A DNA stretch of 43,148 nt, from NCBI GenBank assembly GCA_004557315.1, contig SFEH01000008.1:1-43148 (forward strand), read 5' to 3'. Below the pieces are notes generated by a model. The model searched no databases, was not told the DNA's origin, and saw nothing but the letters and a program-made list of their open reading frames with translations. Source of the DNA: Bacteroidales bacterium (GTDB lineage: Bacteria; Bacteroidota; Bacteroidia; Bacteroidales; UBA3663). Position 1 is the stretch's first letter. Each line of letters opens with the position of its first letter. Position numbers and translations under genes: made by a program. This document shows, in pieces, positions 15,160 through 24,700 of the stretch.

Positions 15160-15837
15160 ATGAAGAAAATTTTACTTTCAGCTCTTTGTGCACTCGGATT
15201 CTGGACAATGAGCTCAAATGCCAACGCTCAGTTGCTTGCCGACATCGAGGGCATGCCTCCTTATAAGCTCGGTGTGACTGTAGGTGTGAACGTGAGCGAC
15301 TTTACTGGTAATGCCTGTTCAGCTAAGGCGGGTTTCAACATCGGTGCCGACCTCATGCTCGATGCTTCGGATCTTTTGAACAACACTTATTTGCGTGTCA
15401 ATCTCCTCCTTCAGCGCAAGGGTTCGGTTTATGACTGGGCTGATGACTGGGCTGGGGCAGGACCGACTGGAATGGCTCTTCCTAAAGATTCAAAGATCAG
15501 AACCTGGTATATCGAGATTCCTCTTGATTATGGTTATGCGCATCGCATCAATAGAGACTGGACGTTGCTCGGCGAAATGGGTCCATACTTTGCACTTGGC
15601 ATAGGTGGCAAGTATAACTTTGATATTGCGGGCAAAAAGGAAAAGATCAGCTACTTTGGAAGCGACAGTCTCGACGATCCTAAGCGTTTCGATGTGGGAT
15701 GGGGATTTGCCGTGGGCGGCATGCTCAACAACCAGCATCAGATCAAGCTCGGCTATCAGTTCGGTTTCATCGACATGAGCAAATTGATGAAGCAGAATCG
15801 CAACTTCATGATCAACTATACTTATTTCTTTGAGTAA
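15160..15837 (+). CDS. Outer-membrane beta-barrel protein (PorT/OMP_b-brl-like)
   Basis: The start was set at the ATG at 15160 (MKKILLSALCALGF), which begins a clear signal peptide ending near ANAQ; the upstream extension has no such feature. The mature part of the 225-aa protein shows amphipathic strands: LGVTVGVNVSDF, LYLRVNLLL-like segments, WYIEIPLDYGYAHRI, FALGIGGKY and a final MINYTYFFE. This is typical of the small 8-strand outer-membrane barrels frequent in Bacteroidales. Its role is unknown; structural or adhesive functions are possible. It is monocistronic with its own promoter, and no terminator is evident after it. Confidence 0.8.
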   Translation: MKKILLSALCALGFWTMSSNANAQLLADIEGMPPYKLGVTVGVNVSDFTGNACSAKAGFNIGADLMLDASDLLNNTYLRVNLLLQRKGSVYDWADDWAGAGPTGMALPKDSKIRTWYIEIPLDYGYAHRINRDWTLLGEMGPYFALGIGGKYNFDIAGKKEKISYFGSDSLDDPKRFDVGWGFAVGGMLNNQHQIKLGYQFGFIDMSKLMKQNRNFMINYTYFFE

Positions 15838-15916
15838 ATTTTTATAGCAGACGTGGCAAAAGAAGGGGTATTGTTGACAAAAATGCGTGTATTGTGAAAA
15901 ATACATGAGGAATTAT

Positions 15917-15946
15917 TTGTTGGTTCGATAAATATCGCTATCTTTG
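15917..15946 (+). promoter_or_regulatory. Promoter of rplU-rpmA
   Basis: TTG at 15917-15919, then 19 bp, then TATCTTTG at 15939-15946. A strong match, as expected for ribosomal protein genes. Confidence 0.85.
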
Positions 15947-15994
15947 CGCGCTTGATTCCGATGTGGGCTCAAATAAGTGGCGACTGATGTGTGG

Positions 15995-16030
15995 TCTCCC
16001 GCCCAGCGGAGAAACTTTTTTAAGTTTTTT
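15995..16030 (+). promoter_or_regulatory. Terminator-like hairpin in the rplU leader
   Basis: The stem TCTCC(C)GC / GCGGAGA with loop CCA (15995-16012) is followed by AAAC and two T-runs, ending 8 bp before the L21 start codon. The layout suggests an attenuator or autoregulatory L21-binding structure. Function is inferred only from position. Confidence 0.5.
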
Positions 16031-16037
16031 ATATATA

Positions 16038-16355
16038 ATGTACGCAATCGTTGAGATGAAGGGCCAGCAGTTTAATGTTGAGCCAAATCAGAAAGTCTGC
16101 GTGTTGAACATTGCAGACGCAAAGGTTGGTGACGAGATCATCTTTGACAAGGTGCTCCTCGTTAACAACGATGGTGCTATCACAGTTGGTACTCCAGTTA
16201 TCGCTGGTGCCAAGGTAGTTTGTGAGGTATCACAGGTAGAATTGAGAGGTAAGAAGATCAAGGTATTCCACAAGATTCGTCGTAAGGGCTTTGATAAGCT
16301 TGTTGGTTCACGCCAGCACTTTACCGAGGTGTTAGTTAAAGAGATTGTTGCATAA
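16038..16355 (+). CDS. rplU: 50S ribosomal protein L21
   Basis: The ATG at 16038 gives MYAIVEMKGQQF, the conserved L21 N-terminus, and a normal 105-aa protein; upstream in-frame codons are leader. The KIRRKGFDKLVGSRQHFTEV segment near the C-terminus is the conserved rRNA-binding region. L21 binds 23S rRNA in the large subunit. L27 follows after 22 bp, the standard bacterial rplU-rpmA pair. Confidence 0.98.
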   Translation: MYAIVEMKGQQFNVEPNQKVCVLNIADAKVGDEIIFDKVLLVNNDGAITVGTPVIAGAKVVCEVSQVELRGKKIKVFHKIRRKGFDKLVGSRQHFTEVLVKEIVA

Positions 16356-16377
16356 TTAATTTAGTTAGAAAGAAATT

Positions 16378-16635
16378 ATGGCACACAAAAAAGGTGTAGG
16401 TAGTTCAAAGAACGGCCGTGAGTCACATAGCAAACGACTCGGTGTTAAGAAGTTCGGTGGCGAAATCGTAAAGGCAGGTAATATCCTCGTTCGCCAGCGC
16501 GGAACAAAGCACAATCCAGGTCTCAATGTGGGTCTTGGTAAGGATGATACTCTCTATGCTCTCATCGATGGTAAGGTAGTATTTACCAGAAAGCGTGAGA
16601 ACAAGTCGTATGTATCAGTTGAGCCTCTTTCATAA
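16378..16635 (+). CDS. rpmA: 50S ribosomal protein L27
   Basis: The 85-aa protein begins MAHKKGVGSSKNGRESHSKR, with the conserved glycine/serine N-terminal tail that reaches the peptidyl-transferase centre. FGGEIVKAGNILVRQRGTK follows. There is no N-terminal extension of the kind cleaved in Firmicutes. It is co-transcribed with rplU and ends at a terminator at 16661-16710. Confidence 0.98.
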   Translation: MAHKKGVGSSKNGRESHSKRLGVKKFGGEIVKAGNILVRQRGTKHNPGLNVGLGKDDTLYALIDGKVVFTRKRENKSYVSVEPLS

Positions 16636-16660
16636 GCTAGACTGATAGCGCATAACAAAT

Positions 16661-16710
16661 GGGCAATTGGCACCTGAACACTATCGGTTGTCAGTTGCTC
16701 TTTTTATTTT
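16661..16710 (+). terminator. Intrinsic terminator of rplU-rpmA
   Basis: A 12-bp stem with wobble pairs (GGGCAATTGGCA with TGTCAGTTGCTC) is followed by TTTTTATTTT. Confidence 0.8.
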
Positions 16711-16742
16711 ATATTTATTGACTGATAATTGTTAATAGAGAC

Positions 16743-18062
16743 ATGTTGACTTTGAAATTGATTACCGAGCAGACCGAACGTGTCATTGCCGGTTTGAATA
16801 AGAAGCACTTCGCTGGTGCCAAGGAAGCCATCGAGGCTGTCATCGCCAAGGATGCTGAGCGTCGTGCAACCCAGCAGGCGCTCGACCAGAACCTGGCTCA
16901 GGCTAATGCTCTTGCCAAGAATATCGGTGCATTCATGAAGAACGGTCAGAAGGCTGAGGCTGAGGAGGCTAAGGCAAAGGTGGCTGAACTCAAGGGCGAA
17001 AGCAAGGGTCTTCAGGAAAAGATGGATGCCCTGCAGGCCGAGATCACTACAATGCTCTGCCAGATTCCTAACATCCCTTACGATGAGGTGCCTGAGGGAA
17101 CTTGTGCCGAGGACAACTGGGTGGTTAAGTCTAACCTCAAGGAATGTGTAGTGGGTAAGGATACAGTGGGCAACTGGGATTGCAACCCAAAGAATGACTC
17201 TGCCAAGCTCCCTCACTGGGAACTTGCAAAGAAATACAACCTCATCGACTTCGACCTTGGTGTGAAGATTACTGGTGCTGGCTTCCCTGTTTATATCGGT
17301 CAGGGTGCCCGTCTGCAACGTGCGCTCATCAACTTCTTCCTCGCTGAGGCTAACAAGTCGGGATATACTGAAATCATGCCTCCTACAGTGGTCAACCAGG
17401 CATCGGGCTACGGCACAGGCCAGCTCCCTGACAAGGAGGGTCAGATGTATCACTGCGAGATCGACGATTTCTACCTCATCCCAACTGCCGAGGTGCCAGT
17501 CACCAATATCTATCGCGATGTGATTCTCGACGAGAAGCAGTTGCCAATCAAGAACTGTGCCTACACTCAGTGCTTCCGTCGTGAGGCAGGAAGCTATGGC
17601 AAGGACGTGCGTGGCCTGAACCGCCTTCACGAGTTCTCAAAGATCGAAATCGTGCGCATCGACACTCCAGAGCACTCTGCACAGAGCCACAAGGAAATGC
17701 TTGAGCATGTTGAAGGCTTGCTCCAGAAGCTTGAGCTCCCTTACCGCATCCTGCGTCTCTGTGGTGGTGACCAGAGCTTCACTTCGGCTGTCTGCTACGA
17801 CTTCGAGGTTTATTCTGAGGCACAGGGCCGCTGGCTTGAGGTTTCTTCAGTAAGTAATTTCGATACATACCAGGCCAACCGTCTGAAGTGCCGCTACCGC
17901 AACAGCGAGACAAAGAAGACTGAGCTCTGCCACACTCTCAATGGATCGGCTCTCGCCCTCCCTCGCATTGTTGCCTCAATCCTCGAGAACTTCCAGACAG
18001 AAGATGGTATCCGTATCCCTGCTGCCCTCGTCCCTTACATGGGTTGTGAGTATATCAAGTAA
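16743..18062 (+). CDS. serS: Seryl-tRNA synthetase
   Basis: The 439-aa class II synthetase has an N-terminal antiparallel coiled-coil arm (about residues 30-105, rich in A/E/K/Q) that binds the long variable arm of tRNA-Ser. The catalytic core has motif 2, CFRREAGSYGKDVRGLNRLH, and motif 3 around NGSALALPRIVASILENFQ near the C-terminus. It charges tRNA-Ser with serine in the cytosol. Length and motifs are normal. It starts 33 bp after the L27 terminator, and no clear promoter was found, so it may partly depend on read-through. Confidence 0.98.
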   Translation: MLTLKLITEQTERVIAGLNKKHFAGAKEAIEAVIAKDAERRATQQALDQNLAQANALAKNIGAFMKNGQKAEAEEAKAKVAELKGESKGLQEKMDALQAEITTMLCQIPNIPYDEVPEGTCAEDNWVVKSNLKECVVGKDTVGNWDCNPKNDSAKLPHWELAKKYNLIDFDLGVKITGAGFPVYIGQGARLQRALINFFLAEANKSGYTEIMPPTVVNQASGYGTGQLPDKEGQMYHCEIDDFYLIPTAEVPVTNIYRDVILDEKQLPIKNCAYTQCFRREAGSYGKDVRGLNRLHEFSKIEIVRIDTPEHSAQSHKEMLEHVEGLLQKLELPYRILRLCGGDQSFTSAVCYDFEVYSEAQGRWLEVSSVSNFDTYQANRLKCRYRNSETKKTELCHTLNGSALALPRIVASILENFQTEDGIRIPAALVPYMGCEYIK

Positions 18063-18069
18063 TTATTCA

Positions 18070-18164
18070 TAAGGTTATGGGGTTTTATGGTTGTAAGGTT
18101 ATGAGGTAGCTCCGCGCTGTCAGAAAACCTTAAAACCTTAAAACCTAATAACCTCAAAACCTTA
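18070..18164. repeat. 8-bp-unit palindromic element, copy 2
   Basis: Read leftward: five RAGGTTWT-type units, core TCTGACAGCGCGGAGCTACC (18124-18105), five units of the ACCTCATA/ACCTTACA type. It fills the gap between the serS stop and the pyrF start, ending 5 bp before the pyrF ATG. The core is in reverse orientation relative to copies 1 and 3. Confidence 0.85.
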
Positions 18165-18169
18165 AAAAA

Positions 18170-18985
18170 ATGAATCGCGAACAACTATTCAAGCAGATCA
18201 AGGCCAAGAAGACATTCCTTTGCGTGGGTCTTGACACAGACATTAAGAAGATTCCTGAGCATCTTCTCAAGGAAGAAGATCCAATCTTTGCTTTCAACAA
18301 GGCAATCATCGACGCAACTGAGCCTTATTGCATCGCCTATAAGCCAAACCTCGCTTTCTATGAGAGCCTTGGCGTGGAGGGCTGGATAGCATTTGAGAAG
18401 ACCGTGAAGTATATTCGCGAGACATATCCTGAGCAGTTCATCATCGCCGATGCCAAGCGTGGCGACATTGGCAATACAAGCATGCTCTATGCCCGCAGCT
18501 TCTTCGAGCATCTCGACATCGATGCTGTGACTGTGGCTCCATACATGGGTGAGGACAGCGTGAAGCCATTCCTTGGCTATGAGGGAAAGTGGGTGATCTG
18601 TCTCGCTCTCACAAGCAACAAGGGTAGCCACGACTTCCAGCTTACGACTTGCGACGGCTCAGATGAGCGTCTCTTCGAGAAGGTGCTTCGCACGGCACAG
18701 ACGTGGGGCACTACCGACCAGATGATGTTTGTGGTGGGTGCTACTCAGGGTCAGCTCTTCGAGGACGTGCGTCGCATCGCTCCAGACAGTTTCCTCCTTG
18801 TCCCAGGCATCGGTGCTCAGGGTGGCAGTCTTGCTGAGGTTGTGAAGTACGGCATGAACGACAAGTGCGGACTCATTGTCAACAGCTCGCGTGCAATCAT
18901 CTATGCCGACAAGACCGAAAACTTCGCCGAGGTGGCTGGTCAGGAGGCAAAGAAAGTAGCCGATGAGATGGCTCAATACCTCTGA
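18170..18985 (+). CDS. pyrF: Orotidine 5'-phosphate decarboxylase
   Basis: The 271-aa protein is of the longer type-2 OMP decarboxylase group. It has LCVGLDTD near the N-terminus (residues 17-24), the catalytic FIIADAKRGDIGNT loop near residue 97, and the phosphate-binding LVPGIGAQGG and IVNSSRAI segments. It makes UMP from OMP in pyrimidine synthesis. It is preceded immediately by an 8-bp-unit palindromic element and followed by a strong terminator. No promoter is visible, so co-transcription with serS is likely. Confidence 0.97.
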   Translation: MNREQLFKQIKAKKTFLCVGLDTDIKKIPEHLLKEEDPIFAFNKAIIDATEPYCIAYKPNLAFYESLGVEGWIAFEKTVKYIRETYPEQFIIADAKRGDIGNTSMLYARSFFEHLDIDAVTVAPYMGEDSVKPFLGYEGKWVICLALTSNKGSHDFQLTTCDGSDERLFEKVLRTAQTWGTTDQMMFVVGATQGQLFEDVRRIAPDSFLLVPGIGAQGGSLAEVVKYGMNDKCGLIVNSSRAIIYADKTENFAEVAGQEAKKVADEMAQYL

Positions 18986-19013
18986 TAACAGATACAGCTC
19001 TTAAGCTCAATAT

Positions 19014-19058
19014 TCCTCCATTTGTCCAGGGTTTTTGGACAGATGGAGGATTTTTTTT
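19014..19058 (+). terminator. Intrinsic terminator of pyrF
   Basis: A 15-bp stem with one mismatch (TCCTCCATTTGTCCA with TGGACAGATGGAGGA) is followed by eight T. Confidence 0.95.
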
Positions 19059-19157
19059 GCATTTTTTGCTATTATTTTTGTGTAATTTGGCAATTTTGAC
19101 AAATTTTTGAACCAATATGAAACTGGATATGGACGAAGAGAAAACCACCAGACCATG

Positions 19158-19174
19158 AGAAACGGCTAACTTTG
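19158..19174 (+). promoter_or_regulatory. Promoter of the first GH3 gene
   Basis: The -7 box TAACTTTG lies at 19167-19174 with no TTG at the -33 spacing, suggesting an activator-dependent promoter. AGAAACG (19158-19164) sits 2 bp upstream of the box. The same heptamer in reverse complement sits 2 bp upstream of the susC -7 box. Confidence 0.6.
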
Positions 19175-19218
19175 CAGCACCAAAACAAAAATTGACAACA
19201 TAATAACATACACCCAAA

Positions 19219-21594
19219 ATGAAAAGTAATGTAACAAGACTGTTTGGTGCTGTCGCTGTGGGTGCACTTGCCTCGATGCAGGTGACCATGGCTCAGCCAA
19301 AACTCAATGCTAACAACATTGACGAAGTGATTAATGCCATGACTCTCGAAGAGAAGGTCGATATGCTAATCGGCTGTGGTATGGCTATGGGCGAGGAGGT
19401 GAAATTCCCTGGCACAGCAGGTCGGACTCGTGACAATGCCCGCCTGGGTATAGTATCAGCTTACCTTGCCGATGGCCCTCATCGTCTGCACATGACCAAG
19501 ACACGCGACTGGGACAGCAAGACCTACATCACTACAGAGTTCCCTTCTTCTACTAATGTGGCTGCTCTCTTCGACCAGCAGTCGGCATTTATGATTGGTG
19601 AGGCAATTGGTGCTGAGGTGCGCGACTTCGGACTCGACGTGCTCCTTGCTCCTGGTATCAACCTGATGCGTTCGGCTCTCTGTGGACGAAACAATGAGTA
19701 TTATTCAGAAGACCCTGTATTGGCAGGTAAGATGGCAGCTGGCTATATCAACGGTGTCCAGAGCCAGGGTACAGGTACCTGCCTGAAGCATTTCGCCATC
19801 AATAATCAGGAGACCAACCGCAACAACAACGACTCGCGCCTCTCACAGCGTGCCATTCGCGAGCTTTATCTCAAGAATTTCGAGATTGCTGTCAAGGAGT
19901 CAAATCCTTGGTCGATCATGACGGCATACAACCGAGCTCAGGGCAAATACACCTGTGAGGATCGCGATCTCACCGAGACAATCCTCCGCGACGAGTGGGG
20001 ATGGAACGGTCTGGTGATGAGCGACTGGAACGCAGGCAAGGATGCAGTGGCTAGCATCAAGGCAGGCAACGACATGCTTCAGCCTGGTCAGCCAAGGCAG
20101 CGTGAGGCAATACTCAATGCAGCAAAGGACGGCAGCCTCGACATGGCACTCATCGACCTCAGCGTGAAGCGCACTCTCGAGTTCGTGCTCAAGTGCCACA
20201 CCCCAAACGGCTATGTCTATCCAAACGAGACCGACCTCAAGGGTCATGCCAAGCTCGTGCGCCAGCTCGGTGCTGAGAGTATGGTATTGCTCCAGAACAA
20301 TGAAGGAACGCTTCCTCTCAGTGGCGTGAGCAATATCGCTCTCTATGGATGCACAAGCTACGACATGGTGCCGGCAGCCATGGGCTTTGGTGGAACAAAC
20401 GTCGGGCCATATATTGTAGGTATGGTCGAGGCTGTGAGAAATGCAGGCATGAAGGCCGACATGAGCCTTGCCAAGACCTATAAGAAGCATATTGCAGATA
20501 AAGACAAGGAGAACTATCCTCAGGGTCGTCCGGCATTCAGCATCACTGCTCCATTGCGTGCAGGAGAGTGGGTGCCATCGGCCGAGGTACTTGCCGAGAA
20601 CGTCAAGAACAACGATATTGCCATCATCACCTTCGGACGTACCAGCGGTGAGGGTGCCGACCGCCGACGCGAGCATTTCTTCCTCACCGATGCCGAGAAG
20701 GATCTTCTCAAGGTGGTAGGAGAGGCTTATCATAAGGCAGGAAAGAAGGTTGTGGCTGTGCTCAACGTGTGTGGCCCTATCGAGACTGCTCCAATCTGCC
20801 AATATGCCGATGCCATCCTCTGTGCCTTTGAGCCGGGTCAGGAATGCGGCAACAGCGTGATGGACGTGCTTACGGGCAAGGTCAACCCAAGTGGTCGTCT
20901 GCCAATGACATGGCAAGTGGCATACGGTGATGCACCAGCCGACGACAACTTCCCAGCCGACTATGAGTTTGACATGAGCTCTTTCTTCAAGGCATTCAGC
21001 GGAGGCAGCGAGAAAGATGCAGCAGAGCGTGCACAGCGTCAGGCAGCACCTGAACTCGTGCGCAACGTCGATTATACAGAATATCAGGAAGGCATCTATA
21101 TCGGCTATCGTTACTTTGACACCTTCGGCAAGCAGGTAGCTTTCCCATTCGGCTTCGGCTTGTCATACACAACCTTCGACTATGAGATAGTCGCTTCGGC
21201 CATCAATGGCGAGAAGTGCGAGATGCAGGTCAAGGTGACCAACACAGGCAAGGTGGCAGGACGCGAGGTAGTACAGGCTTATGTCAAGGCTCCAAAGGGC
21301 AAGCTCGACAAGCCAGCCAAGGAACTCAAGGCATTCGGCAAGACACGCAGTCTCAAGCCAGGTGAGAGCGAAGTGATGACACTCAGCTGGAACCTGATGG
21401 ACATGGCATCGTTCGACGAGAAGGCTTCGGCATGGCGACTCGACAAGGGTAACTATGAGTTCATGGCAGCAGCTTCATCGGCAAATGTCAAGTGCAGCAC
21501 AGTGCAGAAAGTGGCTAAGGCTCGCATCGAAAAAGTGAATAACGCAATGCCTCCACAGCAGAAAATCGCCGTTCATCCTATGGTAAAACGCTGA
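19219..21594 (+). CDS. Glycoside hydrolase family 3 (beta-glucosidase/beta-xylosidase type)
   Basis: The 791-aa secreted protein has a Sec signal peptide (about residues 1-29, ending MAQ). An N-terminal GH3 barrel follows, with the catalytic nucleophile D269 in VMSDWNAGKDA and substrate-binding KHFAINNQETNR. Then come the GH3 C-terminal alpha/beta domain and a fibronectin-III-like domain (about 670-760) containing the KVAGREVVQ motif. GH3 enzymes remove terminal non-reducing beta-linked sugars. It opens the polysaccharide utilisation locus, 143 bp before susC. The lack of a lipobox suggests a periplasmic enzyme acting on imported oligosaccharides. Sugar specificity cannot be fixed from sequence. 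Confidence 0.93.
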   Translation: MKSNVTRLFGAVAVGALASMQVTMAQPKLNANNIDEVINAMTLEEKVDMLIGCGMAMGEEVKFPGTAGRTRDNARLGIVSAYLADGPHRLHMTKTRDWDSKTYITTEFPSSTNVAALFDQQSAFMIGEAIGAEVRDFGLDVLLAPGINLMRSALCGRNNEYYSEDPVLAGKMAAGYINGVQSQGTGTCLKHFAINNQETNRNNNDSRLSQRAIRELYLKNFEIAVKESNPWSIMTAYNRAQGKYTCEDRDLTETILRDEWGWNGLVMSDWNAGKDAVASIKAGNDMLQPGQPRQREAILNAAKDGSLDMALIDLSVKRTLEFVLKCHTPNGYVYPNETDLKGHAKLVRQLGAESMVLLQNNEGTLPLSGVSNIALYGCTSYDMVPAAMGFGGTNVGPYIVGMVEAVRNAGMKADMSLAKTYKKHIADKDKENYPQGRPAFSITAPLRAGEWVPSAEVLAENVKNNDIAIITFGRTSGEGADRRREHFFLTDAEKDLLKVVGEAYHKAGKKVVAVLNVCGPIETAPICQYADAILCAFEPGQECGNSVMDVLTGKVNPSGRLPMTWQVAYGDAPADDNFPADYEFDMSSFFKAFSGGSEKDAAERAQRQAAPELVRNVDYTEYQEGIYIGYRYFDTFGKQVAFPFGFGLSYTTFDYEIVASAINGEKCEMQVKVTNTGKVAGREVVQAYVKAPKGKLDKPAKELKAFGKTRSLKPGESEVMTLSWNLMDMASFDEKASAWRLDKGNYEFMAAASSANVKCSTVQKVAKARIEKVNNAMPPQQKIAVHPMVKR

Positions 21595-21647
21595 TTTTGC
21601 ACAAAACACCAAACATTTGCACAAATCTGCAAGCATATTTGGACAAT

Positions 21648-21676
21648 GCAGAAACGTGCAGAACACACGTTTCTGC
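21648..21676. promoter_or_regulatory. 11-bp perfect inverted repeat: candidate operator at the susC promoter
   Basis: GCAGAAACGTG (21648-21658) and CACGTTTCTGC (21666-21676) are exact inverted repeats around a 7-bp spacer. The right arm touches the -7 box. No -33 TTG is present, so the dyad occupies the -35 region, where an activator or repressor dimer would act. The regulator is unknown. Confidence 0.75.
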
Positions 21677-21684
21677 TAACTTTG
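21677..21684 (+). promoter_or_regulatory. susC -7 promoter box
   Basis: TAACTTTG, followed by CAACG, 53 bp upstream of the susC ATG. It shares the 11-bp string CTAACTTTGCA with the first GH3 promoter, suggesting shared control. Confidence 0.7.
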
Positions 21685-21737
21685 CAACGTGACAACAAAA
21701 CCATTTTTATACACAACTAAACAAAACAACTTAACGC

Positions 21738-24700
21738 ATGAAGACATTATTAAGTAGCAAGGGACGAACCTTCCGCTCGATCCTTTCAATGCTTTGTCTT
21801 GCATTGCTGTTCCCAGTAATGGCAATGGGCCAGACAAAAGCGTCTGGTGTCGTGATTGACAATTTTGGAGACCCTGTACTTGGCGCCTCTGTAGTTGAAA
21901 AAGGCACAACCAATGGTTGTACGACTGACCTTGACGGTAAGTTCGAACTGACAGTCAACAAGGGTGCAACCCTCGTGATCAGCTTCGTGGGTTTCACTTC
22001 ACAGGAGCTCAAGGCTGCAGCTAACATGAACGTCACTCTCGAAGAGGACAGCAAAACTCTCGAGGAGACAATCGTAGTAGGTTATGGCGTGCAGAAGAAA
22101 TCATCGCTCACAGGTGCAGTAAGCCAAGTGAAGAGCGAAGACATGCAGGCTCGTACCATTACTGATGCTTCTCAGGCATTGCAGGGTAAGACAGCTGGTG
22201 TTCAGCTCTCTGGTTCAGCAGGCCCTGGCGGTCAGGCAACAGTCCGCATCCGTGGTGTCGGTTCAAACGGTGCTTCTGATCCTCTTTATGTCATCGACGG
22301 ACGTATTGCAAAGAGCATCCGCGGTATCGACCCTAACGATATCGAGTCAATGGAAGTATTGAAGGATGGTGCTTCGGCAGCTATCTATGGTGCTTCGGCT
22401 GGTAACGGTGTAATCCTTATCACAACAAAGAAGGGTAAGGGTGCAGGTCAGATCAAGTATGACATGCAGATCACTCGTCAGAGCATCGCACGTACACCTG
22501 AACTCATGGATTCAGAGGAATTCATTAACTACTATGTAAAGGAGAGTAACATCATCGCACAGTCGGTAATCGACCAGAACTGGGATGGCAAGACCAGCAC
22601 CAACTGGATTGACGAGCTTTTCGAGACAAGCATGATGCAGCGTCACAACGTGACTTTCTCTGCTGGTTCTGACAAGGGCTCAATCTATCTCTCTGGCTCA
22701 TATCTCGACAACAACGGTACTGTAAAAGGCAATCAGGATACCTTCCGCCGTCTCACAGGTATGATCAATGCAACATGGAAGATCAAGCCTTGGCTCGACG
22801 TGATGACCAACAACCAGATCTCACACATGAAGATTCAGTCGGTAGGCGAGGGTTCAGAGTATGGTTCTACCTTCCTCACTGCTCTTCAGTTCGACCCAAT
22901 GACCAAGCCATATTATACTGTTGATGACATGCCTGCTTCAATGAAACTGGCATACGACAAGTGGCAGGCTGGCACAGGACCTCGTCTCTATGGCCCTGAT
23001 GAGAACCGCTTCTATGGTATCTCTCCATTCGTGACCCTCGAAGGTTGCAACCCTCTCATCTCGCGTGCAAGCTCTTTCACAAAGAACCGCCTGTTCAACC
23101 TCAACGGTACTACAGCTCTTAACTTGACAGCTATTCCAAATACCGTTATCACATCTCGTCTCAGCTATCAGATGAGCAACAGCGAGTCGTATGGCGTTAG
23201 CCGTGACCACTATGGTTCGGAGAAGACAAGTCAGAACTACGTGAACCTCAGCGCGGGCAACAACAACACTGTATATTATCAGTGGGAGAACTTCGCTAAC
23301 TGGAATATGTCGATCGACCGCAAGCACAATCTCGGCGTGATGGTCGGAAGCTCATTCAGCGAGAACCGTACGTTCGGCGTTTCTGGTGGTACAAACGGTA
23401 AGGATGGCGACTATGGCGTAAAGCAGGACGATCCAAACTTCTGGTACATTGCTTATGCTACTCCAACTGCAACCAAGTCGGTTTCTGGTGGTGAGGCTAT
23501 GTACATCCGCAAGCTCGGTTTCTTCGGTCGTGCTTCTTATGACTATCAGGGCAAGTATCTCGTACAGTACAACTTCCGTGCTGATGCTGCCGATAGCTCA
23601 ATCCTTCCTGTTGACAATAGCTGGGGCTTCTTCAATGGTGTGTCGCTCGGTTATACTATCTCGCAGGAGAAGTTCATGGAGAACACTCGCGACTGGCTCG
23701 ATTTCATGAAGATCCGCGCATCTTGGGGTCAGAATGGTTCTATCGCTTCTCTCGGCAACTATATGTATGCCAAGACTATCGCTTCAACTGGCAACTATCC
23801 TACTAATCCAAATTCTTCTGACTTTGGTTACGTCGGTACTTACGCTCCTTCTTCTGCTGGTAACAACGAGCTCAAGTGGGAAACTTCAGAGCAGACAAAT
23901 ATCGGTATCGATATGCGTTTCCTCGATAACCGTCTCTCTTTCACAGCCGATTGGTTCCTCAAGAAGACTAAGGATCTTATCGTAACAGGTGCTTCTCCTT
24001 CTTTCATCAATGGCCTCACAGCTTCTCCTATCAATGCAGGTGACATTGAGAACCGTGGTCTTGAGTTCGAGCTTGGCTGGCAGGATCAGATTGGCAGCGA
24101 CTTCAAGTATGGTGTTCGCGCTAACCTCTCAACACTCAAGAACGAGGTAACTTATATCCACCCATCACTCAGCAACGGTATTGCAGGTGCAACATTCCAT
24201 GTCAATGGCGAGGTTACTCGTTTCGAGGTTGGCCACCCAGCATGGTACTTCTATGGATATAAGTTCAAGGGTATCGATGCTAACACTGGTAACCCAGAGT
24301 TCTATGATGTGAATGGCGATGGTCAGGTCGGTCCTGAGGATAAGACTGAGATCGGTAAGGGTATGCCAACAATGAACTATGGTCTCACATTCAATGCTTC
24401 TTACAAGGGTATCGACTTCATCGTCTTCGGTTCAGGTGCAGCTGGCAACGACATCTACTGTCTCATCAACCGTGCTGACTACCCAACCAACCGTCTCACA
24501 GAATTCACCGACGACCGTTGGACAGAGCAGAACAAGCAGGGTACTAAGCCTCGTGCTGGTGCTACCGACTACGACAAGTACCTCATGTCAGATGCAGTGG
24601 TTTATGATGGCTCATACTTCAAGATCAAGCAGATTCAGCTCGGTTATACTCTTCCAAAGCAGTGGACTAAGAAGATTGCTATCGACAATGTGCGCATCTA

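Noticed and set aside
16704..17630. 308-codon leftward open frame
   Set aside because: Antisense to serS, whose protein is fully conserved. The hydrophobic leucine-rich translation is an artefact of codon bias.
19900..20916. 338-codon leftward open frame
   Set aside because: Antisense to the first GH3 gene; no signal or domain features.
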